Positions 9,085 through 21,159 of a DNA stretch of 64,000 nucleotides are shown piece by piece. The stretch is from positions 20,432,101 through 20,496,100 of the forward strand of contig NC_092677.1 in NCBI RefSeq assembly GCF_964355755.1, in the 5' to 3' direction. The notes under the pieces were generated by a model. It was not told where the DNA came from and made no database searches. It was given only the letters and a program-made list of their open reading frames with translations. This DNA comes from Antedon mediterranea. Its lineage: Eukaryota; Echinodermata; Crinoidea; Comatulida; Antedonidae. A program made the position numbers and the translations under genes. Each line of letters begins with the position of its first letter. Positions within the stretch are counted from its first letter, which is position 1.

Positions 9085-10005
9085 GTGCATTTCGATGAAA
9101 CTTGGTTACACAAAAACATCAAAGTGCTTAAAATCACATTAGAAACCGTTTTAGACCATTTTGAGCATTTCGTTAAAACTTTTCACACAAAAACATCAAA
9201 GTCCACAAAATAGCTTAATATCGTATTTAAAAACGTTTTAGACAATTTTGAGCATTTCGAAAAAACTTTTTCACACAAAACATCAAAGTGCTCAGAATAC
9301 CTTCAAATCGCATTTGGAGACGTTTTAGACCATTTTGTGATTTTCGAAAAAACTTGTTAACATAAAAACACCAAAGTGCTCAGAAAAGCTTCAAATCGCA
9401 TTTGGAGACGTTTTAAACCATTTTGTTCATTTCGATGAAACTTGGTTACACAAAAACATCAAAGAGCACAAAAGTATTTAAAAACGTTTTAGACCATTTT
9501 GAGCATTCCGACAAAACTTTTTCACACAAAACATCAAAGTGTACAGAATAGCTTTAAATCGCATTTGGAGACGTTTTAGACCATTTTGTAGTTTTCGAAA
9601 AAACTTGTTAACATAAAAACACAAAAGAGCTTCAAATCGCATTTGGAGACGTTTTAGACCCTTTTGTGCATTTCGATGAAACTTGGTTACACAAAAACAT
9701 CAAAGTGCTTAAAATCACATTAGAAACCGTTTTAGACCATTTTGAGCATTTCGTTAAAACTTTTCACACAAAAACATCAAAGTCCACAAAATAGCTTAAT
9801 ATCGTATTCAAAAACGTTTTAGACCATTTTGAGCATTTCGAAAAAACTTTTTCACACAAAACATCAAAGTTTAAAAAATAGCTTCAAATCGCATTTGGTG
9901 ACGTTTTAGACCATTTTGTGATTTTCGAAAAAACTTGTTAACATAAAAACACCAAAGTGCTCAGAATACCTTCAAATCGCATTTTGAGACGTTTTAGACC
10001 ATTTT

Positions 10006-10088
10006 GTGATTTTCGAAAAAACAACATAAAAACACCAAAGTGCTCAGAATACCTTCAAATCGCATTTGGAGACGTTTTAGACCATTTT
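10006..10088 (+). repeat. Monomer type O (83 bp), exemplar
   Basis: It is a type c monomer lacking five bases (ttgtt), giving cgaaaaaacaacataaaa. The deletion removes the tgttaaca palindrome. Copies also occur near 1270, 12866, 15590, 23458, 28498, 49445, 51371, 52384, 53401 and 54182 (cgaaaaaaccacat near 55200). Confidence 0.85.
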
Positions 10089-10264
10089 GTGATTTTGGAA
10101 AAAACTTGTTAACATAAAAACACCAAAGTGCTCAGAATACCTTCAAATCGTATTTTGAGACGTTTTAGACAATTTTGTGATTTTCGAAAAAACTTGTTAA
10201 CATAAAAACACCAAAGTGCTTAGAAAAGCTTCAAATCGCATTTGGAGACGTTTTAGACCATTTT

Positions 10265-10352
10265 GTGCATTTCGATGAAACTTGGTTACACAAAAACATC
10301 AAAGTGTACAGAATAGCTTCAAATCGCATTAGAAACCGTTTTAGACCATTTT
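10265..10352 (+). repeat. Monomer type k (88 bp), exemplar
   Basis: The left half is as in d (gtgcatttcgatgaaac), followed by gtgtacagaatagc, cttcaaatcgcattag and aaaccgttttag. It looks like the undeleted relative of d. A 75-bp form lacking 13 bp occurs at 5321, 32265, 34532 and 45135. Confidence 0.85.
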
Positions 10353-10439
10353 GAGCATTTCGAAAAAACTTTTTCACACAAAACATCAAAGTGTACAAAA
10401 TAGCTTCAAATCGCATTTGGAGACGTTTTAGACAATTTT

Positions 10440-11931
10440 GTGATTTTCGAAAAAACTTGTTTACATAAAAACACGAAAGTGCTAAGAATAGCTTCCAATC
10501 GCATTTGGAGACGTTTTAGACCCTTTTGTGCATTTCGATGAAACTTGGTTACACAAAAACATCAAAGTGCTTAAAATCACATTAGAAACCGTTTTAGACC
10601 ATTTTGAGCATTTCGTTAAAATTTTTCACAGAAAAACATCAAAGAGCAAAAAATAGCTTAATATCGTATTTAAAAACGTTTTAGACCATTTTGAGCATTT
10701 CGACAAAACTTTTTCACACAAAATATCAAAGTGTACAGAATAGCTTCAAATCGCATTTGGAGACGTTTTAACCCATTTTGAGCATTTCGATAAAATTTTA
10801 CACACAAAAACATCAAAGTGCACAAAATAGCTTAATATGGTATTTAAAAACGTTTTAGACCATTTTGAGCATTTCAACAAAACTTTTTCTCACAAAACAT
10901 CAAAGTGTACAGAATAGCTTCAAATCGCATTTGGAGACGTTTTAGACCATTTTGTGCATTTCGATGAAACTTGGTTACACAAAAACATCAAAGTGCTTAA
11001 AATCACATTTTGAGCATTTCGTTAAAACATTTCACACAAAAACATCAAAGTCCAAAAAATAGCTTAATATCGTATTTAAAAACGTTTTAGACCATTTTGA
11101 GCATTTCGAAAAAACTTTTCCACACAAAACATCAAAGTTTACAAAATAGCTTCAAATCGCATTTGGAGACGTTTTAGACCATTTTGTGATTTTCGAAAAA
11201 ACTTGTTAACATAAAAACACCAAAGTGCTCAGAATACCTTCAAATCGCATTTGGAGACGTTTTAGACCCTTTTGTGCATTTCGATGAAACTTGGTTACAC
11301 AAAAACATCAAAGTGCTTAAAATCACATTAGAAACCGTTTTAGACCATTTTGAGCATTTCGTTAAAATTTTTCACAGAAAAACATCAAAGAGCAAAAAAT
11401 ATCTTAATATCGTATTTAAAAACGTTTTAGACCATTTTGAGCATTTCGACAAAACTTTTTCACACAAAACATCAAAGTGTACAAAATAGCTTCAAATCGC
11501 ATTTGGAGACGTTTTAACCCATTTTGAGCATTTCGATAAAATTTTACACACAAAAACATCAAAGTGCACAAAATAGCTTAATATGGTATTTAAAAATGAT
11601 TTAGACCATTTTGAGCATTTCAACAAAACTTTTTCTCACAAAACATCAAAGTGTACAGAATAGCTTCAAATCGCATTTGGAGACGTTTTAGACCATTTTG
11701 TGCATTTCGATGAAACTTGGTTACACAAAAACATCAAAGTGCTTAAAATCACATTTTGAGCATTTCGTTAAAACTTTTCACACAAAAACATCAAAGTCCA
11801 CAAAATAGCTTAATATCGTATTTAAAAACGTTTTAGACCATTTTGAGCATTTCGAAAAAACTTTTCCACACAAAACATCAAAGTTTACAAAATAGCTTCA
11901 AATCGCATTTGGAGACGTTTTAGACCATTTT
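10440..11931 (+). repeat. Tandem dimer of the 746-bp HOR (private cacgaaagtg)
   Basis: The copies are 10440-11185 and 11186-11931. The first has cacgaaagtgctaag in c and caaaatatcaaagtg in f. The second has the atcttaatatc form of e and aaaaatgatttagacc in g. The pair is repeated at 17030-18521, offset 6590. Confidence 0.9.
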
Positions 11932-12195
11932 GTGATTTTCGAAAAAACTTGTTAACATAAAAACACCAAAGTGCTCAGAATACCTTCAAATCGCATTTTG
12001 AGACGTTTTAGACCATTTTGTGATTTTCGAAAAAACTTGTTAACATAAAAATACCAAAGTGCTCAGAATACCTTCAAATCGTGTTTTGAGACGTTTTAGA
12101 CCATTTTGTGATTTTCGAAAAAACTTGTTAACATAAAAACACCAAAGTGCTCAGAATACCTTCAAATCGCATTTGGAGACGTTTTAGACCATTTT
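11932..12195 (+). repeat. Run of three type c monomers
   Basis: Three c copies (264 bp) link the 746-bp dimer to the next 581-bp unit. One carries the rare aaaaataccaaag substitution. Confidence 0.8.
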
Positions 12196-12776
12196 GTGAT
12201 TTTCGAAAAAACTTGTTAACATAAAAACACCAAAGTGCTCAGAAAAGCTTCAAATCGCATTTGGAGACGTTTTAAACCATTTTGTTCATTTCGATGAAAC
12301 TTGGTTACACAAAAACATCAAAGAGCACAAAAGTATTTAAAAACGTTTTAGACCATTTTGAGCATTCCGACAAAACTTTTTCACACAAAACATCAAAGTG
12401 TACAGAATAGCTTTAAATCGCATTTGGAGACGTTTTAGACCATTTTGTAGTTTTCGAAAAAACTTGTTAACATAAAAACACAAAAGAGCTTCAAATCGCA
12501 TTTGGAGACGTTTTAGACCCTTTTGTGCATTTCGATGAAACTTGGTTACACAAAAACATCAAAGTGCTTAAAATCACATTAGAAACCGTTTTAGACCATT
12601 TTGAGCATTTCGTTAAAACTTTTCACACAAAAACATCAAAGTCCACAAAATAGCTTAATATCGTATTCAAAAACGTTTTAGACCATTTTGAGCATTTCGA
12701 AAAAACTTTTTCACACAAAACATCAAAGTTTACAAAATAGCTTCAAATTGCATTTGGAGACGTTTTAGACCATTTT
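12196..12776 (+). repeat. 581-bp HOR c-Q-P-T-d-a-b
   Basis: Full copy, with the gtattcaaaaacg form of a and cttcaaattgc in b. It is the 2859-bp-displaced partner of 9337-9917. Confidence 0.87.
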
Positions 12777-13298
12777 GTGATTTTCGAAAAAACTTGTTAA
12801 CATAAAAACACCAAAGTGCTCAGAATACCTTCAAATCGCATTTTGAGACGTTTTAGACCATTTTGTGATTTTCGAAAAAACAACATAAAAACACCAAAGT
12901 GCTCAGAATACCTTCAAATCGCATTTGGAGACGTTTTAGACCATTTTGTGATTTTGGAAAAAACTTGTTAACATAAAAACACCAAAGTGCTCAGAATACC
13001 TTCAAATCGTATTTTGAGACGTTTTAGACAATTTTGTGATTTTCGAAAAAACTTGTTAACATAAAAACACCAAAGTGCTTAGAAAAGCTTCAAATCGCAT
13101 TTGGAGACGTTTTAGACCATTTTGTGCATTTCGATGAAACTTGGTTACACAAAAACATCAAAGTGTACAGAATAGCTTCAAATCGCATTAGAAACCGTTT
13201 TAGACCATTTTGAGCATTTCGAAAAAACTTTTTCACACAAAACATCAAAGTGTACAAAATAGCTTCAAATCGCATTTGGAGACGTTTTAGACAATTTT

Positions 13299-13870
13299 GT
13301 GATTTTCGAAAAAACTTGTTAACATAAAAACACCAAAGTGCTAAGAATAGCTTCCAATCGCATTTGGAGACGTTTTAGACCCTTTTGTGCATTTCGATGA
13401 AACTTGGTTACACAAAAACATCAAAGTGCTTAAAATCACATTAGAAACCGTTTTAGACCATTTTGAGCATTTCGTTAAAATTTTTCACAGAAAAACATCA
13501 AAGAGCAAAAAATAGCTTAATATCGTATTTAAAAACGTTTTAGACCATTTTGAGCATTTCGACAAAACTTTTTCACACAAAACATCAAAGTGTACAGAAT
13601 AGCTTCAAATCGCATTTGGAGACGTTTTAACCCATTTTGAGCATTCCGATAAAATTTTACACACAAAAACATCAAAGTGCACAAAATAGCTTAATATGGT
13701 ATTTAAAAACGTTTTAGAACATTTTGAGCATTTCAACAAAACTTTTTCTCACAAAACATCAAAGTGTACAGAATAGCTTCAAATCGCATTTGGAGACGTT
13801 TTAGACCATTTTGTGCATTTCGATGAAACTTGGTTACACAAAAACATCAAAGTGCTTAAAATCACATTTT
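13299..13870 (+). repeat. Truncated 746-bp HOR (c to i), 572 bp
   Basis: c-d-e-f-g-h-i without a-b; the unit runs into a 434-bp block instead. g has gagcattccgataaaat and gttttagaac, shared with the copy 2725 bp downstream. Confidence 0.85.
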
Positions 13871-14304
13871 GAGCATTTCGTTAAAACTTTTCACACAAAA
13901 ACATCAAAGAGTAAAAAACAGCTTAATATCGTATTTAAAAACGTTTTAGACCATTTTGAGCATTTCGACAAAATTTTTTCACACAAAACATCAAAGTGTA
14001 CAGAATAGCTTTAAATCGCATTTGGAGACGTTTTAGACCATTTTGTTAATTTCGATGAAACAAAAACACAAAAACATCAAATTGCACAAAATGGCTTAAT
14101 ATGATATGGGAAAACGTTTTAGACCATTTTGAACATTTCGTTAAAAGTTTTCACACAAAAACATCAAAGTCCACAAAATAGCTTAATATCGTATTTAAAA
14201 ACGTTTTAGACCATTTTGAGCATTTCGAAAAAACTTTTTCACACAAAACATCAAAGTTTACAAAATAGCTTCAAATCGAATTTGGAGACGTTTTAGACCA
14301 TTTT
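13871..14304 (+). repeat. 434-bp block x-f'-M-a'-b'
   Basis: M starts gttaatttcg rather than gttcatttcg. x reads agtaaaaaacagc, and b' has aaatcgaatttgg, a private change. Confidence 0.85.
14045..14130 (+). repeat. Monomer type M (86 bp), exemplar
   Basis: It has gatgaaacaaaaacac, catcaaattgcacaaaatgg and the private tgatatgggaaaacg. A related 88-bp form with tggtatgggaaaacg occurs near 2920, 19680, 22500, 46940 and 47640. It is the diagnostic member of the 434-bp block. Confidence 0.87.
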
Positions 14305-14744
14305 GTGATTTTCGAAAAAACTTGTTAACATAAAAACACCAAAGTGCTCAGAATACCTTCAAATCGCATTTTGAGACGTTTTAGACCATTTTGTGATTTT
14401 CGAAAAAACTTGTTAACATAAAAACACCAAAGTGCTCAGAATACCTTCAAATCGTGTTTTGAGACGTTTTAGACCATTTTGTGATTTTCGAAAAAACTTG
14501 TTAACATAAAAACACCAAAGTGCTCAGAATACCTTCAAATCGCATTTTGAGACGTTTTAGACCATTTTGTGATTTTCGAAAAAACTTGTTAACATAAAAA
14601 CACCAAAGTGCTCAGAATACCTTCAAATCGTGTTTTGAGACGTTTTAGACCATTTTGTGATTTTCGAAAAAACTTGTTAACATAAAAACACCAAAGTGCT
14701 TAGAAAAGCTTCAAATCGCATTTGGAGACGTTTTAGACCATTTT
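14305..14744 (+). repeat. Run of five type c monomers
   Basis: Five copies (440 bp) with endings in the order cgcatttt, cgtgtttt, cgcatttt, cgtgtttt, then cttagaaaagc. The same five-copy run occurs at 24466-24905 and 35710-36149, and with a 1-bp deletion at 57304 and 61664. Confidence 0.85.
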
Positions 14745-14832
14745 GTTCATTTCGATGAAACTTGGTTACACAAAAACATCAAAGAGCACAAAAGATCTTA
14801 ATATCGTATTTAAAAACGTTTTAGACCATTTT
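14745..14832 (+). repeat. Monomer type R (88 bp), exemplar
   Basis: It starts gttcatttcgatgaaac, with gagcacaaaagatcttaata and then cgtatttaaaa. It follows runs of type c and precedes a b' copy that carries gtgtacaaaatagc. It is the likely parent of Q. Confidence 0.85.
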
Positions 14833-14919
14833 GAGCATTTCGAAAAAACTTTTTCACACAAAACATCAAAGTGTACAAAATAGCTTCAAATCGCATTTTG
14901 AGACGTTTTAGACAATTTT

Positions 14920-15500
14920 GTGATTTTCGAAAAAACTTGTTTACATAAAAACACCAAAGTGCTTAGAAAAGCTTCAAATCGCATTTGGAGACGTTTTAAA
15001 CCATTTTGTTCATTTCGATGAAACTTGGTTACACAAAAACATCAAAGAGCACAAAAGTATTTAAAAACGTTTTAGACCATTTTGAGCATTCCGTCAAAAC
15101 TTTTTCACACAAAACATCAAAGTGTACAGAATAGCTTTAAATCGCATTTGGAGACGGTTTAGACCATTTTGTAGTTTTCGAAAAAACTTGTTAACATAAA
15201 AACACAAAAGAGCTTCAAATCGCATTTGGAGACGTTTTAGACCCTTTTGTGCATTTCGATGAAACTTGGTTACACAAAAACATCAAAGTGCTTAAAATCA
15301 CATTAGAAACCGTTTTAGACCATTTTGAGCATTTCGTTAAAACTTTTCACACAAAAACATCAAAGTCCACAAAATAGCTTAATATCGTATTCAAAAACGT
15401 TTTAGACCATTTTGAGCATTTCGAAAAAACTTTTTCACACAAAACATCAAAGTTTACAAAATAGCTTCAAATCGCATTTGGAGACGTTTTAGACCATTTT
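14920..15500 (+). repeat. 581-bp HOR c-Q-P-T-d-a-b
   Basis: Full copy with cattccgtc in P and gagacggtttagacc at the end of P. a has gtattcaaaaacg. It follows R and b' at 14745-14919. Confidence 0.86.
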
Positions 15501-16023
15501 GTGATTTTCGAAAAAACTTGTTAACATAAAAACACCAAAGTGCTCAGAATACCTTCAAATCGCATTTTGAGACGTTTTAGACCATTTTGTGATTTTCGAA
15601 AAAAACAACATAAAAACACCAAAGTGCTCAGAATACCTTCAAATCGCATTTGGAGACGTTTTAGACCATTTTGTGATTTTGGAAAAAACTTGTTAACATA
15701 AAAACACCAAAGTGCTCAGAATACCTTCAAATCGTATTTTGAGACGTTTTAGACAATTTTGTGATTTTCGAAAAAACTTGTTAACATAAAAACACCAAAG
15801 TGCTTAGAAAAGCTTCAAATCGCATTTGGAGACGTTTTAGACCATTTTGTGCATTTCGATGAAACTTGGTTACACAAAAACATCAAAGTGTACAGAATAG
15901 CTTCAAATCGCATTAGAAACCGTTTTAGACCATTTTGAGCATTTCGAAAAAACTTTTTCACACAAAACATCAAAGTGTACAAAATAGCTTCAAATCGCAT
16001 TTGGAGACGTTTTAGACAATTTT
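15501..16023 (+). repeat. c-O-c-c-c-k-b' connector, repeat
   Basis: Same series as 9918-10439, with one extra A in the O monomer (cgaaaaaaacaacat). That insertion explains the change of offset from 2724 to 2725 bp. Confidence 0.8.
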
Positions 16024-16595
16024 GTGATTTTCGAAAAAACTTGTTTACATAAAAACACCAAAGTGCTAAGAATAGCTTCCAATCGCATTTGGAGACGTTT
16101 TAGACCCTTTTGTGCATTTCGATGAAACTTTGTTACACAAAAACATCAAAGTGCTTAAAATCACATTAGAAACCGTTTTAGACCATTTTGAGCATTTCGT
16201 TAAAATTTTTCACAGAAAAACATCAAAGAGCAAAAAATAGCTTAATATCGTATTTAAAAACGTTTTAGACCATTTTGAGCATTTCGACAAAACTTTTTCA
16301 CACAAAACATCAAAGTGTACAGAATAGCTTCAAATCGCATTTGGAGACGTTTTAACCCATTTTGAGCATTCCGATAAAATTTTACACACAAAAACATCAA
16401 AGTGCACAAAATAGCTTAATATGGTATTTAAAAACGTTTTAGAACATTTTGAGCATTTCAACAAAACTTTTTCTCACAAAACATCAAAGTGTACAGAATA
16501 GCTTCAAATCGCATTTGGAGACGTTTTAGACCATTTTGTGCATTTCGATGAAACTTGGTTACACAAAAACATCAAAGTGCTTAAAATCACATTTT
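16024..16595 (+). repeat. Truncated 746-bp HOR (c to i)
   Basis: Copy of 13299-13870 at +2725, sharing cattccgataaaat and gttttagaac in g. d reads acttt in place of acttgg. Confidence 0.85.
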
Positions 16596-17029
16596 GAGCA
16601 TTTCGTTAAAACTTTTCACACAAAAACATCAAAGAGTAAAAAATAGCTTAATATCGTATTTAAAAACGTTTTAGACCATTTTGAGCATTTCGACAAAATT
16701 TTTTCACACAAAACATCAAAGTGTACAGAATAGCTTTAAATCGCATTTGGAGACGTTTTAGACCATTTTGTTAATTTCGATGAAACAAAAACACAAAAAC
16801 ATCAAATTGCACAAAATGGCTTAATATGATATGGGAAAACGTTTTAGACCATTTTGAACATTTCGTTAAAAGTTTTCACACAAAAACATCAAAGTCCACA
16901 AAATAGCTTAATATCGTATTTAAAAACGTTTTAGACCATTTTGAGCATTTCGAAAAAACTTTTTCACACAAAACATCAAAGTTTACAAAATAGCTTCAAA
17001 TCGCATTTGGAGACGTTTTAGACCATTTT
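16596..17029 (+). repeat. 434-bp block x-f'-M-a'-b'
   Basis: Copy of 13871-14304 at +2725 with the gttaatttcg form of M. It ends where the 6590-bp-displaced copy of the 10.4-kb dimer begins. Confidence 0.85.
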
Positions 17030-18521
17030 GTGATTTTCGAAAAAACTTGTTAACATAAAAACACGAAAGTGCTAAGAATAGCTTCCAATCGCATTTGGAG
17101 ACGTTTTAGACCCTTTTGTGCATTTCGATGAAACTTGGTTACACAAAAACATCAAAGTGCTTAAAATCACATTAGAAACCGTTTTAGACCATTTTGAGCA
17201 TTTCGTTAAAATTTTTCACAGAAAAACATCAAAGAGCAAAAAATAGCTTAATATCGTATTTAAAAACGTTTTAGACCATTTTGAGCATTTCGACAAAACT
17301 TTTTCACACAAAATATCAAAGTGTACAGAATAGCTTCAAATCGCATTTGGAGACGTTTTAACCCATTTTGAGCATTTCGATAAAATTTTACACACAAAAA
17401 CATCAAAGTGCACAAAATAGCTTAATATGGTATTTAAAAACGTTTTAGACCATTTTGAGCATTTCAACAAAACTTTTTCTCACAAAACATCAAAGTGTAC
17501 AGAGTAGCTTCAAATCGCATTTGGAGACGTTTTAGACCATTTTGTGCATTTCGATGAAACTTGGTTACACAAAAACATCAAAGTGCTTAAAATCACATTT
17601 TGAGCATTTCGTTAAAACTTTTCACACAAAAACATCAAAGTCCACAAAATAGCTTAATATCGTATTTAAAAACGTTTTAGACCATTTTGAGCATTTCGAA
17701 AAAACTTTTCCACACAAAACATCAAAGTTTACAAAATAGCTTCAAATCGCATTTGGAGACGTTTTAGACCATTTTGGGATTTTCGAAAAAACTTGTTAAC
17801 ATAAAAACACCAAAGTGCTCAGAATACCTTCAAATCGCATTTGGAGACGTTTTAGACCCTTTTGTGCATTTCGATGAAACTTGGTTACACAAAAACATCA
17901 AAGTGCTTAAAATCACATTAGAAACCGTTTTAGACCATTTTGAGCATTTCGTTAAAATTTTTCACAGAAAAACATCAAAGAGCAAAAAATATCTTAATAT
18001 CGTATTTAAAAACGTTTTAGACCATTTTGAGCATTTCGACAAAACTTTTTCACACAAAACATCAAAGTGTACAAAATAGCTTCAAATCGCATTTGGAGAC
18101 GTTTTAACCCATTTTGAGCATTTCGATAAAATTTTACACACAAAAACATCAAAGTGCACAAAATAGCTTAATATGGTATTTAAAAACGTTTTAGACCATT
18201 TTGAGCATTTCAACAAAACTTTTTCTCACAAAACATCAAAGTGTACAGAATAGCTTCAAATCGCATTTGGAGACGTTTTAGACCATTTTGTGCATTTCGA
18301 TGAAACTTGGTTACACAAAAACATCAAAGTGCTTAAAATCACATTTTGAGCATTTTGTTAAAACTTTTCACACAAAAACATCAAAGTCCACAAAATAGCT
18401 TAATATCGTATTTAAAAACGTTTTAGACCAGTTTGAGCATTTCGAAAAAACTTTTCCACACAAAACATCAAAGTTTACAAAATAGCTTCAAATCGCATTT
18501 GGAGACGTTTTAGACCATTTT
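17030..18521 (+). repeat. Tandem dimer of the 746-bp HOR, copy at +6590
   Basis: It shares cacgaaagtg, caaaatatcaaag and atcttaatatc with 10440-11931. Its own changes are gtacagagtagc in h, attttgggattttcg at 17772-17786, gcattttgttaaaac and accagtttgagc. Confidence 0.9.
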
Positions 18522-18831
18522 GTGATTTTCGAAAAAACTTGATAACATAAAAACACCAAAGTGCTCAGAATACCTTCAAATCGTGTTTTGAGACGTTTTA
18601 GACCATTTTGTAATTTTCGAAAAAAACTTGTTAACATAAAAACACCAAAGTGCTCAGAATACCTTCACATCGCATTTTGAGACGTTTTAGACCATTTTGT
18701 GATTTTCGAAAAAACTTGTTAACATAAAAACACCAAAGTGCTAAGAAAAGCTTGAAATCGCATTTGGAGACGTTTTAGACCATTTTGTGCATTTCGATGA
18801 AACTTGGTTAAAGTGCTTAAAATCACATTTT
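18522..18831 (+). repeat. c-run ending in a 13-bp-deleted i
   Basis: c with ttgataacat, c with gtaattttcg, c with cacatcgc, c with ctaagaaaagcttg, then an i lacking 13 bp (ttggttaaagtgc). The same deleted i occurs at 46241 and 50823. Confidence 0.82.
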
Positions 18832-19265
18832 GAGCATTTCGTTAAAACTTTTCACACAAAAACATCAAAGAGTAAAAAATAGCTTAATATCGTATTTAAA
18901 AACGTTTTAGACCATTTTGAGCATTTCGACAAAATTTTTTCACACAAAACATCAAAGTGTACAGAATAGCTTTAAATCGCATTTGGAGACGTTTTAGACC
19001 ATTTTGTTCATTTCGATGAAACAAAAACACAAAAACATCAAATTGCACAAAATGGCTTAATATGATATGGGAAAACGTTTTAGACCATTTTGAACATTTC
19101 GTTAAAAGTTTTCACAAAAAAACATCAAAGTCCACAAAATAGCTTAATATCGTATTTAAAAACGTTTTAGACCATTTTGAGCATTTCGAAAAAACTTTTT
19201 CACACAAAACATCAAAGTTTACAAAATAGCTTCAAATCGCATTTGGAGACGTTTTAGACCATTTT
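18832..19265 (+). repeat. 434-bp block x-f'-M-a'-b'
   Basis: Full block. a' has ttttcacaaaaaaac, as in the copy at 46526. Confidence 0.85.
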
Positions 19266-20142
19266 GTGATTTTCGAAAAAACTTGTTAACATAAAAACAC
19301 CAAAGTGCTCAGAATACCTTCAAATCGCATTTTGAGACGTTTTAGACCATTTTGTGATTTTCGAAAAAACTTGTTAACATAAAAACACCAAAGTGCTCAG
19401 AATACCTTCAAATCGTGTTTTGAGACGTTTTAGACCATTTTGTGATTTTGGAAAAACTTGTTAACATAAAAACACCAAAGTGCTCAGAATACCTTCAAAT
19501 CGCATTTGGAGACGTTTTAGACCATTTTGTGATTTTCGAAAAAACTTGTTAACATAAAAACACCAAAGTGCTCAGAAAAGCTTCAAATCGCAATTGGAGA
19601 CGTTTTAAACCATTTTGTTCATTTCGATGAAACTTGGTTACACAAAAACATCAAATTGCACAAAATGGCTTAATATGGTATGGGAAAACGTTTTAGACCA
19701 TTTTGAACATTTCGAGAAAACTTTTTCACACAAAACTTCAAAGTGTACAGAATAGCTTCAAATCGCATTAGAAACCGTTTTAGACCATTTTGAGCATTTC
19801 GAAAAAACTTTTTCACACAAAACATCAAAGTTTACAAAATAGCTTCAAATCGCATTTGGAGACGTTTTAGACCATTTTGTGATTTTCGAAAAAACTTGTT
19901 AACATAAAAACACCAAAGTGCTCAGAATACCTTCAAATCGCATTTTGAGACGTTTTAGACCATTTTGTGATTTTCGAAAAAACTTGTTAACATAAAAATA
20001 CCAAAGTGCTCAGAATACCTTCAAATCGTGTTTTGAGACGTTTTATACCATTTTGTGATTTTCGAAAAAACTTGTTAACATAAAAACACCAAAGTGCTCA
20101 GAATACCTTCACATCGCATTTGGAGACGTTTTAGACCATTTT
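19266..20142 (+). repeat. c-runs with an M-like/k-like pair
   Basis: c copies including gattttggaaaaac, a c with cgcaattggag, the 88-bp M-like monomer (tggtatggg), gaacatttcgagaaaac, b', and further c forms with aaaaataccaaag and gttttatacc. The first half is repeated 2823 bp downstream. Confidence 0.78.
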
Positions 20143-20723
20143 GTGATTTTCGAAAAAACTTGTTAACATAAAAACACCAAAGTGCTCAGAAAAGCTTCAA
20201 ATCGCATTTGGAGACGTTTTAAACCATTTTGTTCATTTCGATGAAACTTGGTTACACAAAAACATCAAAGAGCACAAAAGTATTTAAAAACGTTTTAGAC
20301 CATTTTGAGCATTCCGACAAAACTTTTTCACACAAAACATCAAAGTGTACAGAATAGCTTTAAATCGCATTTGGAGACGTTTTAGACCATTTTGTAGTTT
20401 TCGAAAAAACTTGTTAACATAAAAACACAAAAGAGCTTCAAATCGCATTTGGAGACGTTTTAGACCCTTTTGTGCATTTCGATGAAACTTGGTTACACAA
20501 AAACATCAAAGTGCTTAAAATCACATTAGAAACCGTTTTAGACCATTTTGAGCATTTCGTTAAAACTTTTCACACAAAAACATCAAAGTCCACAAAATAG
20601 CTTAATATCGTATTTAAAAACGTTTTAGACAATTTTGAGCATTTCGAAAAAACTTTTTCACACAAAACATCAAAGTTTACAAAATAGCTTCAAATCGCAT
20701 TTGGAGACGTTTTAGACCATTTT
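20143..20723 (+). repeat. 581-bp HOR c-Q-P-T-d-a-b
   Basis: Full copy, with a core reading gacaattttgagc between a and b. Confidence 0.86.
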
Positions 20724-21159
20724 GTGATTTTCGAAAAAACTTGTTAACATAAAAACACCAAAGTGCTCAGAATACCTTCAAATCGCATTTTGAGACGTTT
20801 TAGACCATTTTGTTCATTTCGATGAAACAAAAACACAAAAACATCAAATTGCACAAAATGGCTTAATATGATATGGGAAAACGTTTTAGACCATTTTGAA
20901 CATTTCGTTAAAAGTTTTCACACAAAAACATCAAAGTCCACAAAATAGCTTAATATCGTATTTAAAAACGTTTTAGACCATTTTGAGCATTTCGAAAAAA
21001 CTTTTCCACACAAAACATCAAAGTTTACAAAATAGCTTCAAATCGCATTTGGAGACGTTTTAGACCATTTTGTGATTTTCGAAAAAACTTGTTAACATAA
21101 AAACACAAAAGTGCTCAGAATACCTTCAAATCGCATTTGGAGACGTTTTAGACCATTTT
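20724..21159 (+). repeat. c-M-a'-b connector
   Basis: c, then M directly (no x or f'), a', b and c. A similar connector follows at 21741, and M markers at 20869 and 21886 are 1017 bp apart. Confidence 0.78.

Larger units (their letters stand above)
8756..9917 (+). repeat. Tandem dimer of the 581-bp HOR
   Basis: The copies are 8756-9336 and 9337-9917. Both c monomers end cagaaaagc and both P monomers read cattccgac. The first copy ends in a chimeric last monomer (left half b, right half c with gctcagaatacc). The second has gtattcaaaaacg in a and gtttaaaaaatagc in b. Confidence 0.9.
9918..10439 (+). repeat. c-O-c-c-c-k-b' connector
   Basis: The order is c, O, c with gattttggaaaaaac, c with cgtattttgag, c ending cttagaaaagc (whose monomer end leads into k), then b'. 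The same series recurs near 12777, 15501 and 23371, and in shortened form elsewhere. Confidence 0.82.

Noticed and set aside
17774-18079. 101-codon open frame on the plus strand
   Set aside because: It exists because one substitution (gggatt at 17776) creates an ATG-led frame through c-d-e-f. Identical shorter frames (71 codons) recur at 11274, 39944, 42453 and 59244 wherever the HOR is copied.
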